DNA of 64,000 nt from Flavobacteriales bacterium. GTDB taxonomy: Bacteria; Bacteroidota; Bacteroidia; Flavobacteriales_F; PHOS-HE28. Shown here piece by piece: positions 58,397-64,000 of this stretch; within the stretch, counting starts at the first letter, position 1; each line of letters begins with the position of its first letter. The notes below the pieces were generated by a model. The model was not told the origin of the DNA. It made no database searches and saw nothing but the letters and a program-made list of their open reading frames with translations. The stretch spans positions 124,001 through 188,000 of the forward strand of contig JACJZF010000002.1 of assembly GCA_020635725.1 (NCBI GenBank), given 5' to 3'. Position numbers and translations under genes: made by a program.

Positions 58397-58462
58397 AGGC
58401 CATCACGGTGCCCACCCTCCATCGGCATTGGCCTCAACGACCCACCCGCAATCTCCGAAGGC

Positions 58463-58798
58463 ATGAAGACCTCTGACATCACCCTCCGTGTGCACCTCGA
58501 TGCGAATCAGGTCCCCGAGCGCATTGAATGGAACGCGGAGGATGGCGGCGGCGAGGGCGTGAGCAAGGCGGTGCTGCTATCGCTTTGGGATGAGCAGGAG
58601 CGGAACACCCTCCGCATCGATCTCTGGACGAAGGAGATGACCGTGGAGGAGATGAAGGCCTTCTTCCACCAGAACATCCTTACCATGGCCGACACCTTCG
58701 AGCGCGCCACCGGTGAAGGGAAGATGGCTGCCCAGATGCGCGACTTCGCGGCCTACTTCGCGGAGCACATGCTCGGGGTGAAGGGCGAGGGCGCCTGA
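58463..58798 (+). CDS. gldC: Gliding motility protein GldC
   Basis: A 111-residue cytoplasmic protein with the family signature ITLRVHLDANQVPERIEWNAEDG trimmed, LSLWDEQERNTLRIDLWTKEMTVEEM, and HQNILTMADTFERATGE. Its exact biochemical role is not known. The stop lies inside a long hairpin that also includes the stop of the convergent engB. No promoter box is evident; it likely shares the gldB transcript (66 nt gap). Confidence 0.92.
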   Translation: MKTSDITLRVHLDANQVPERIEWNAEDGGGEGVSKAVLLSLWDEQERNTLRIDLWTKEMTVEEMKAFFHQNILTMADTFERATGEGKMAAQMRDFAAYFAEHMLGVKGEGA

Positions 58799-58819
58799 TC
58801 GCGTCCCCTCAGGCGCCCT
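58788..58819. terminator. Bidirectional hairpin terminator between gldC and engB
   Basis: Eleven-bp perfect arms AGGGCGCCTGA and TCAGGCGCCCT, with a 10-nt loop (58799-58808). The arms contain both stop codons. No strong U-run on either side, so it may act as a rho-type or mRNA-end structure. Confidence 0.55.
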
Positions 58820-59435
58820 TCATCCACGCCGCGTTCACTTCTTCGATCACGCCGAGGATGTCCTCGCGGCCCAGCATCGTCTCGCTGCTGGTGGTGTGCA
58901 TGGGCGGCAGGCTCTCCCAGGTCTTCTTCAGCTCACGCTTCATCGCGGCGATGTTGGCCTGCGCCTTCGGGCCGCTGAGCTTGTCGGCCTTGGTGAACAC
59001 GATGTGGAAGGGGATGCCGTTCTCCCCGAGCCATTGGATCATGTCGAGGTCGTTGCGTTGCGGCGGAAGCCGTGAATCAGCGAGGAGGAACACGCATTGC
59101 AGGTTCTCTCGTTCTCGCAGATACAGGTGGATCATCACCTCCCAGGCGGCGCGCTCGGTCTTGCTCGTTTTCGCGAAGCCGTAGCCCGGCAGGTCGGCCA
59201 GCATCCATGGCCGCTCGCTGCTCAAGGTGCCTTCCACCCGGAAGTGCTCCACGTTGCGCGTGCGGCCTGGGGTATTGCTCACGCGTGCCAGCTTCTTGAT
59301 GTGGCACAGCATGTTGATCAGCGAGCTCTTGCCCACATTGCTGCGTCCGATGAACGCGTACTCCGGGAGCGTCGGCTTGGCCCATGCCTTGGCATCGCGA
59401 CCGCTGGTCAGGTGCTCGGCTCGGAGGGCTTTCAT
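58809..59435 (-). CDS. engB: Ribosome biogenesis GTPase EngB/YsxC
   Basis: Essential GTPase of 50S subunit assembly. The 208-residue protein has G1 GRSNVGKSSLINML, the switch region VSNTPGRTRNVEHF, G3 LADLPGYGFA, G4 FTKADKLS and a basic C-terminal helix. Start ATG 59435 with MKALRAEHLTSG. The AGTTGTC-type inverted repeat lies between it and the alpha/beta hydrolase upstream on the minus strand. Position next to gldBC is conserved. Confidence 0.95.
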   Translation of the reverse strand: MKALRAEHLTSGRDAKAWAKPTLPEYAFIGRSNVGKSSLINMLCHIKKLARVSNTPGRTRNVEHFRVEGTLSSERPWMLADLPGYGFAKTSKTERAAWEVMIHLYLRERENLQCVFLLADSRLPPQRNDLDMIQWLGENGIPFHIVFTKADKLSGPKAQANIAAMKRELKKTWESLPPMHTTSSETMLGREDILGVIEEVNAAWMKGA

Positions 59436-59449
59436 GGTGGGTGGTTGCC

Positions 59450-59551
59450 AGTTGTCAGTTGTCAGGCGCGGCTATCCGGGTCTGGGTTGAGGTGGTTTGA
59501 AGCCAGGCCTTCCCGCCCGGTTCTCCCGTTCCCGCCTCACAACGGACAACC
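59450..59551. repeat. Imperfect inverted repeat with AGTTGTC arms
   Basis: Arms AGTTGTCAGTTGT (59450-59462) and ACAACGGACAACC (59539-59551) are complementary at 11 of 13 positions by eye. The left arm is itself a tandem of the GTTGTCA unit. The gap between engB and the hydrolase otherwise holds no gene. Confidence 0.4.
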
Positions 59552-59569
59552 GATACCTGCCTCACGTCT

Positions 59570-60331
59570 CTACCCGATCTGCTTGTCCAGCCAATCGCCC
59601 AGGATCCGGTTGAACGCCTCTGGCTGCTCCATCATGGGAGCGTGCCCGCATTCATCTATCCAATGCAGCTCGCTATGCGGGAATAGGCCATGGAACTCCT
59701 CCGCGACAGGGGGGGGCGTGATCGTATCCTGCTTGCCCCAGATCAACAGCACCGGCATGCGCATGGCGGGTATGTCCTTGGCCATGTTGTGTCGGATGGC
59801 GCTCTTGGCCAAGGCGAGGATGCGGATCAGCTTGCCCTTGTCATTCACCGTCTCGTAGCACTCCTCCACCAACTCGTCCGTCACGTGCTTGGGGTCGTGG
59901 AAGGTGAGGGCGATCTTCTTGCGCAGGTAATCCTTGTCCTCGCGGCGCGGGAAGCTTCCGCCAAAGGCATTCTCGTAGAGGCCGCTGCTGCCAGTAAGGA
60001 TCAAGGTGCGCACCCGATGAGCATGCTTGGTGCAGAAAACGAGCGCCACGTGGCCTCCGAGTGAATTGCCCAGGAGGTTCACCTGGTCGAGCCCCAAGTG
60101 CTTCAGGAAGCGATCCAGGAAATCGGCCAACGCCGGCACGTTGGTGTTGAGCATGGGCAGCGTGTAGAGCGGGAGCATGGGCACCAGCACGCGGTAGCGC
60201 CCGGCGAAGTGGTCGAAGAGCGGCTGGAAGTTGCTCAACGCGCCGAACAGCCCGTGCAGCAGTACCAGCGGCTGCCCCGCTCCGGCATCGAGGTAATGGA
60301 AATCGCCCTCCTGCTTCAGTGTCCCTGCCAT
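59570..60331 (-). CDS. Alpha/beta-fold hydrolase
   Basis: A 253-residue hydrolase, conserved next to engB and mraZ in Flavobacteriia. Catalytic pattern: oxyanion strand PLVLLHGLFGALSNFQP, nucleophile elbow NLLGNSLGGHVAL (Ser), the acid near PVLLIWGKQDTITP, and His in WIDECGHAPMMEQPEAF. ATG 60331 lies 10 nt after a perfect -7 box. Substrate unknown. Confidence 0.9.
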   Translation of the reverse strand: MAGTLKQEGDFHYLDAGAGQPLVLLHGLFGALSNFQPLFDHFAGRYRVLVPMLPLYTLPMLNTNVPALADFLDRFLKHLGLDQVNLLGNSLGGHVALVFCTKHAHRVRTLILTGSSGLYENAFGGSFPRREDKDYLRKKIALTFHDPKHVTDELVEECYETVNDKGKLIRILALAKSAIRHNMAKDIPAMRMPVLLIWGKQDTITPPPVAEEFHGLFPHSELHWIDECGHAPMMEQPEAFNRILGDWLDKQIG

Positions 60332-60341
60332 GCGATACGGC

Positions 60342-60349
60342 CAAATGTA
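60342..60349 (-). promoter_or_regulatory. -7 promoter box of the hydrolase gene
   Basis: The minus strand reads TACATTTG, an exact TAnnTTTG match, 10 nt before the ATG. The 362-base gap 60332-60693 holds this promoter, the mraZ promoters and the MraZ-type boxes and no gene. Confidence 0.55.
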
Positions 60350-60493
60350 GGAGCGGCGTGCTGAAGCGGCGGATGGGGAATGTGCCGGGCGCCGCCGAAC
60401 GGAAGCATGGAGCGCCCCGCAGGCCGCGCGCCGGCTGCAACTGGGCGAGGTCGGCAACCGGGGTGGCACGACCGGGAGAAGACGGTCATGGAT

Positions 60494-60539
60494 TGGGCGA
60501 CTTGGGGTCTGGTGTGGGAAATTGACCCACTTTCCCCCA
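60494..60539. promoter_or_regulatory. Candidate MraZ-binding region
   Basis: MraZ of other bacteria binds direct repeats TGGGN at 10-bp intervals. Here the minus strand has TGGGG-GAAAG-TGGGT (60525-60539), exact period 10, and the plus strand has TTGGG, TTGGGG and GTGGGA at 60493-60519 with less regular spacing. Autoregulation of the operon is inferred. Confidence 0.5.
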
Positions 60540-60593
60540 CTGGGCAAAGGCCCCTGTTTATGGGGGTTCTGAAACACTTTGGTGCCAAGCGCG

Positions 60594-60601
60594 TATCTTT
60601 G
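60594..60601 (+). promoter_or_regulatory. -7 promoter box 1 of the mra/fts cluster
   Basis: TATCTTTG, an exact TAnnTTTG match, 92 nt before the mraZ ATG and downstream of the TGGGN cluster. Confidence 0.55.
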
Positions 60602-60657
60602 ACGGACAAGTTTTGCACAATCGTGCCTGAAAGTGCCTCGAAGTGCCGGAGCTCGGA

Positions 60658-60665
60658 TACTTTCG
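60658..60665 (+). promoter_or_regulatory. -7 promoter box 2 of the mra/fts cluster
   Basis: TACTTTCG, 28 nt before the mraZ ATG. Two tandem promoters are possible. Confidence 0.4.
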
Positions 60666-60693
60666 CCGCCGTCTCGCACGCACATGAGCGCGA

Positions 60694-61158
60694 ATGCTGA
60701 ATCTGCTCGGGGAATACGACTGCCGGCTGGATGCCAAGGGGAGGCTGGTGCTTCCCGCCTTGCTGCGCAAGCAGCTGGGCGACCTGGCGGACCGCGGCTT
60801 CGTGATGAACCGGGATGTTCACGCGCCCTGCCTGGTGATGTACCCCATACCTGTATGGGAGGCCACCACCGGCAAGCTGGACCGACTGAACCGCTTCGTG
60901 AAGCAGAACGCCGATTTCATCCGGCGCTTCACGGCAGGGGCCTCACCGGTCACGCTCGACCCCACCGGTCGCATGCTGCTGCCCTATGCATTGCTGAAGG
61001 ATGCCCGCCTGGGCAACGACCTGAAGCTGCTGGGTCAGCGCGATCGGATCGAGGTCTGGGACGCGAAGGCATACGCGGACATGCGCGGCGAGGACGTGGA
61101 TATGAGCTCCTTGTCCGAGGCGGTGATGGGTCCGTTGGGCAATGATGACGGGAAGTGA
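60694..61158 (+). CDS. mraZ: Transcriptional regulator MraZ
   Basis: First gene of the division/cell-wall cluster, a ring-forming regulator with two AbrB-like repeats. Visible: LNLLGEYDCRLDAKGRLVLPALLRKQL trimmed at the start (DxKGR of repeat 1), and VTLDPTGRMLLPYALLKDA (DxxGR of repeat 2). The 154-residue length is normal. ATG 60694; the stop overlaps rsmH by 17 nt. Confidence 0.95.
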   Translation: MLNLLGEYDCRLDAKGRLVLPALLRKQLGDLADRGFVMNRDVHAPCLVMYPIPVWEATTGKLDRLNRFVKQNADFIRRFTAGASPVTLDPTGRMLLPYALLKDARLGNDLKLLGQRDRIEVWDAKAYADMRGEDVDMSSLSEAVMGPLGNDDGK

Positions 61159-62053
61159 TTACCACGATCCCGTTCTTTCACAAGCCTGCATCGAAGGGTT
61201 GAGCATCCGCCCCGACGGCATCTACGTGGATGCGACGTTCGGGGGAGGAGGCCATAGCCGCGCGATCCTCGATCGCCTGGGTCCGCACGGAAGGCTGATC
61301 GCATTCGACCGCGACAAGGACGCCTGGGCCAACGCGCCCGATGACCCGCGCTTCACGTTGGTGAAGGCCGACTTCCGCTGGCTTCGCAACCACCTGCGTT
61401 ACCTGAAGGCGCTGCCGATCGACGGCCTGCTGGCCGACTTGGGCGTGAGCAGCCACCAGTTCGACCGGGGCGAGCGCGGCTTCAGCATCCGGTTCGACGG
61501 TCCGCTGGATATGCGCATGGACCGGCGCGCCAAGCTCACCGCCGCGGAGATCATCAACGGTTGGGACGAAGCGCGGATCGCGACGCTGCTGCGCGCCTAT
61601 GGCGAGGTGGACGGCGCGCATCGCGTGGCTCGATCGATCGTCAACGCGCGCACCGTCAAGCGCATCGGCACCACCACGGAGCTCATCACGGCCATCGATC
61701 CGGTCACCCCGAAGCGCGACGCGAGCACGTTCCGCGCGCAGGTCTTCCAGGCCTTGCGCATCGCGGTGAACGACGAGCTCGCATCACTGGAAGCGCTGCT
61801 CACCAACAGCGCGGATGTGATGCGGCCGGGAGGACGATTGGTGGTGATCAGCTACCACAGCCTCGAGGATCGGCTGGTGAAGAACTGGATGCGGGCCGGC
61901 GACCTCGGCGGCCAGGAGCAGAAGGACCTCTATGGCAACCGGCTCCGGCCATTCGACCCAACGAGCAGCAAGGCCATCAAGCCGAGCGAAGAAGAGATCA
62001 ACAGGAACCCACGGGCCCGCAGCGCCCGATTACGCATAGCCCAGCGCACATGA
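61142..62053 (+). CDS. rsmH: 16S rRNA m4C1402 methyltransferase RsmH
   Basis: Methylates N4 of C1402 in 16S rRNA; formerly MraW. The 303-residue protein has DYHDPVLSQACIEGL (HxPV), YVDATFGGGGHSRAIL, GLLADLGVSSHQFDRGERGFS trimmed, the substrate part FDGPLDMRMDRR, and VISYHSLEDRLVKNWMR. Starts at ATG 61142 (or 61145) inside the mraZ end. Its stop overlaps ftsL by 4 nt. Confidence 0.95.
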   Translation: MMTGSDYHDPVLSQACIEGLSIRPDGIYVDATFGGGGHSRAILDRLGPHGRLIAFDRDKDAWANAPDDPRFTLVKADFRWLRNHLRYLKALPIDGLLADLGVSSHQFDRGERGFSIRFDGPLDMRMDRRAKLTAAEIINGWDEARIATLLRAYGEVDGAHRVARSIVNARTVKRIGTTTELITAIDPVTPKRDASTFRAQVFQALRIAVNDELASLEALLTNSADVMRPGGRLVVISYHSLEDRLVKNWMRAGDLGGQEQKDLYGNRLRPFDPTSSKAIKPSEEEINRNPRARSARLRIAQRT

Positions 62054-62451
62054 ATCGCATGCGCGAGAACGAGAAGAAGGAGCAGCCCAAGCGCGCCGCC
62101 AAGCCCGCGCGCCTGCCGCAGGGCTTCATCGCCGTGCTCAACGGCAGCTTCCTCACGCGCGAGAACGTGCTGCGCAACATGCCCTTCATCCTCTTCTGCG
62201 CGGCGCTCATGCTGGTGTACATCGCCTATGGCTACCACACCGAGCGCGTGGTGCGCGAGCTCGAACGCACCGGCGCGGCCCTCAAGGAGCAGCGCGCGGA
62301 GTACATCACCGTGCGTGCCGAGCTGGAGAAGCAGGAGCAGCAGAGCCAGGTGGCGGGCCGCATCGGCGAGCTCGGCCTGCGCGAGAGCCGCGTGCCGCCA
62401 TTGAAGATCGCCGTAGCAGAGGACCAACTCGACGATACGCGCGACCCATGA
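62050..62451 (+). CDS. ftsL: FtsL-like cell division protein
   Basis: A 133-residue bitopic protein: basic cytoplasmic head (ENEKKEQPKRAAKPARL), a membrane span (MPFILFCAALMLVYIAYGY, near residue 60), and a periplasmic helical heptad region (VVRELERTGAALKEQRAEY ... ELEKQEQQSQVAGRI). Position between rsmH and ftsI and the topology identify it as the FtsL counterpart; the sequence itself is poorly conserved, as usual. Overlaps rsmH and ftsI by 4 nt each. Confidence 0.85.
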   Translation: MNRMRENEKKEQPKRAAKPARLPQGFIAVLNGSFLTRENVLRNMPFILFCAALMLVYIAYGYHTERVVRELERTGAALKEQRAEYITVRAELEKQEQQSQVAGRIGELGLRESRVPPLKIAVAEDQLDDTRDP

Positions 62452-64000
62452 GCGAGCCGACACAGCTGGCCCGGCGCGCGGGGATCGTGTACCTGGGCGT
62501 GGTGCTCTTCGCCATCGCCGTGGCGGTGCAGCTCTTCCGCATACAGCTGGTGCAGGGCGAGCACTGGCGCGCCAAGGCCGAGCACGTGAGCACCGCGTGG
62601 CGCATCGTGCAGCCCGACCGTGGCCACATCTACAGCGAGGATGGACGACTGCTCGCCACCAGCGTGCCCGAGTACGACGTGCGCATGGACATGGTGCCCG
62701 ATGCGCTCACCGACGAGCATTTCAGCGAGACCATCGACTCGCTCGCATGGCACCTCGCCGATCTGTTCCAGGACCGCACGCAGGCGGAGTACAAGCGCGA
62801 CCTGGCGGATGCCCGTCACCGCAAGGAGCGCTATCACCTGGTGAAGCGCCGCGCGAGCCACACGCAGGTGCAGGCGCTGCGCTCCTTCCCGCTGTTCCGG
62901 GAGGGGCGCTACAAGAGCGGACTCGTCACGGAGAAGCGCCTGGTGCGCGCAAGGCCTTTCGGAAGGCTCGCTGCCCGAACGGTGGGCTATGTGCTGCGCG
63001 ACAGCAGCGCGCTGGCCATCGGGCTGGAAGGCGGTTATGACAAATGGCTGAAGGGCCGCACCGGCCGGCGCTTGGAGCGCAGGCTCGCCGGGGGCACCTG
63101 GATGCCGATCGACGATGGCGAGGGCGTGGATCCGGAACCGGGCCTGGACATCCACACCACCATCGATATCAACCTCCAGGATCTGGCGGACACCGAGCTC
63201 GAGCGGCAGCTCCGGCACCATGGCGCGCAATACGGCTGCGTGATCGTGATGGAGGTCGCCACCGGCCGCATCAAGGCCATGAGCAACCTCACGCGCACCG
63301 ACGACAGCAGCTATGTGGAGTCGTTGAACTACGCCGTTGGCGAGGCCACCGAGCCGGGATCCACCTTCAAGCTGCCCGCGCTCATGGTGGGCATAGAGGA
63401 TGGGCTGATCAACGTGACCGACACGGTGGACACGAAGTGGGGCGTGGTGCGCTACCACGATCGCGACATGAAGGATGCCCACACCGGCCTGCATCGCAAG
63501 GTCACGGTACGGCGCGCCTTCGAGCTCTCGCTCAACACGGGCATCAGCCTGGCGGTCACACAGGCCTATGGCAAGGAGCCCAAGCGCTTCGTCGAGGGCC
63601 TCAAGCGCATGCACTTGCACGAGGCCACCGGCGTGATGATTCCCGGCGAGGCGCTGCCCACGCTGCGCGGCCCGGGCGAGAAGGGGTGGAGCGGCGTGAG
63701 CCTCCCGTGGATGAGCATCGGCTACGAGGTGGCGCTGACGCCGCTTCAACAGCTCACCTTCTACAACGCCGTGGCCAACAACGGCCGCATGGTGCAGCCG
63801 CAGCTGGTCACGCAGGTATCGCGCAACGGGCGCACTGTGGAGGAATTCGAGCCGCGCGTGCTGAGCGAGCGCATCTGCTCCGACCAGACGCTGGCCGTGG
63901 TGCGCCAGCTGTTGCAAGGCGTGGTGGACAGCGGCACCGCGAAGAACCTGCGCAACGCGCACTTCCCCATCGCAGGCAAGACAGGCACTGCCCAGATCGC
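62448..64000 (+). CDS. ftsI: Penicillin-binding protein FtsI/PBP3-type transpeptidase (C-terminus cut)
   Basis: Septal peptidoglycan transpeptidase; the gene runs beyond the window. A short cytoplasmic tail and membrane span (AGIVYLGVVLFAIAVAVQLF), a dimerisation part (GHIYSEDGRLLATSVPEYDV), then the catalytic domain with S305 in EPGSTFKLPAL (SxxK), the SLNTG motif (SxN) and K511 in AGKTGTAQI (KTG). The residues to be encoded after 64000 would finish the transpeptidase and any PASTA tail. ATG 62448 overlaps the ftsL stop. Confidence 0.93.
   Translation, partial: MSEPTQLARRAGIVYLGVVLFAIAVAVQLFRIQLVQGEHWRAKAEHVSTAWRIVQPDRGHIYSEDGRLLATSVPEYDVRMDMVPDALTDEHFSETIDSLAWHLADLFQDRTQAEYKRDLADARHRKERYHLVKRRASHTQVQALRSFPLFREGRYKSGLVTEKRLVRARPFGRLAARTVGYVLRDSSALAIGLEGGYDKWLKGRTGRRLERRLAGGTWMPIDDGEGVDPEPGLDIHTTIDINLQDLADTELERQLRHHGAQYGCVIVMEVATGRIKAMSNLTRTDDSSYVESLNYAVGEATEPGSTFKLPALMVGIEDGLINVTDTVDTKWGVVRYHDRDMKDAHTGLHRKVTVRRAFELSLNTGISLAVTQAYGKEPKRFVEGLKRMHLHEATGVMIPGEALPTLRGPGEKGWSGVSLPWMSIGYEVALTPLQQLTFYNAVANNGRMVQPQLVTQVSRNGRTVEEFEPRVLSERICSDQTLAVVRQLLQGVVDSGTAKNLRNAHFPIAGKTGTAQI

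Overview
The window is one contiguous stretch of a high-GC Bacteroidota chromosome, most likely from the Flavobacteriales. This rests on several markers: gliding-family genes gldB and gldC, seven secreted proteins with type IX secretion (T9SS) C-terminal sorting domains or remnants of one, Bacteroidota-only families (DUF6089, DUF6090, DUF5694, HYC_CC_PP), an Omp85/BamA/Skp gene block in the flavobacterial order, and Bacteroidota -7 promoter boxes (TAnnTTTG and GC-shifted forms TAnCTTCG/TAnCTTGC) close to many starts. Codons are strongly GC-rich, so long antisense open frames are common; these are ignored. I see no rRNA, tRNA, CRISPR array or complete insertion sequence.

Layout. 1-10.9 kb: the front part of a hybrid histidine kinase gene (minus strand, cut by the window edge), a three-gene secreted/adhesin-like operon, a Gly-rich-tail protein, a VOC protein and three tandem T9SS cargo paralogues with mosaic similarity. 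11-25 kb: an accessory-looking region framed by a catalytic aldehyde dehydrogenase (10965) and a catalytically empty partner ALDH (23319). Between and beside them lie an Eco29kI-type restriction-modification pair, a ParE-type toxin-antitoxin pair, DUF2200 with a duplicated 3' end, a Crp/Fnr regulator with an FNR-like box, a cluster of small enzyme-like genes, an HxlR regulator divergent from an oxidoreductase, a kelch T9SS protein, a DUF6090 membrane protein and a TIR-domain gene. 25-31 kb (minus strand): serine hydrolase, DUF5694, T9SS protein, EEP nuclease-like lipoprotein, alpha/beta hydrolase and pdxJ.

32-41 kb: envelope biogenesis block CBS protein, Omp85-like protein, NAD kinase, DUF6089, uppS, bamA, two Skp/OmpH chaperones and murI, mostly overlapping or nearly so. 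41-45 kb (minus strand): a probable metal-handling unit, HYC_CC_PP protein, TonB receptor with a His-rich loop, HMA protein and gamma-carbonic anhydrase. 45-52.6 kb: NfuA-like protein, a plug-only TonB-related protein in an operon with sigma factor and membrane anti-sigma/TPR protein, then Mrp and a NifU domain protein (Fe-S assembly) before the two subunits of a 2-oxoacid:ferredoxin oxidoreductase, which needs Fe-S. 52.6-54 kb: a second sigma/anti-sigma pair. 54-60.3 kb: barrel proteins, nadE, gldB, gldC, engB and an alpha/beta hydrolase. 60.5-64 kb: start of the division/cell-wall cluster mraZ-rsmH-ftsL-ftsI (the last cut by the window end).

Best candidates for something new: a barrel-less TonB plug protein wired to a sigma/anti-sigma pair (45.7-48.1 kb); a palindromic repeat inserted in frame in the oxidoreductase beta subunit (51.57 kb); an orphan TIR protein with an unknown C-terminal domain translationally abutting a dead ALDH (24.3 kb); and the FNR-like box beside a Crp/Fnr gene that carries the matching ExxSR helix (17.2 kb).
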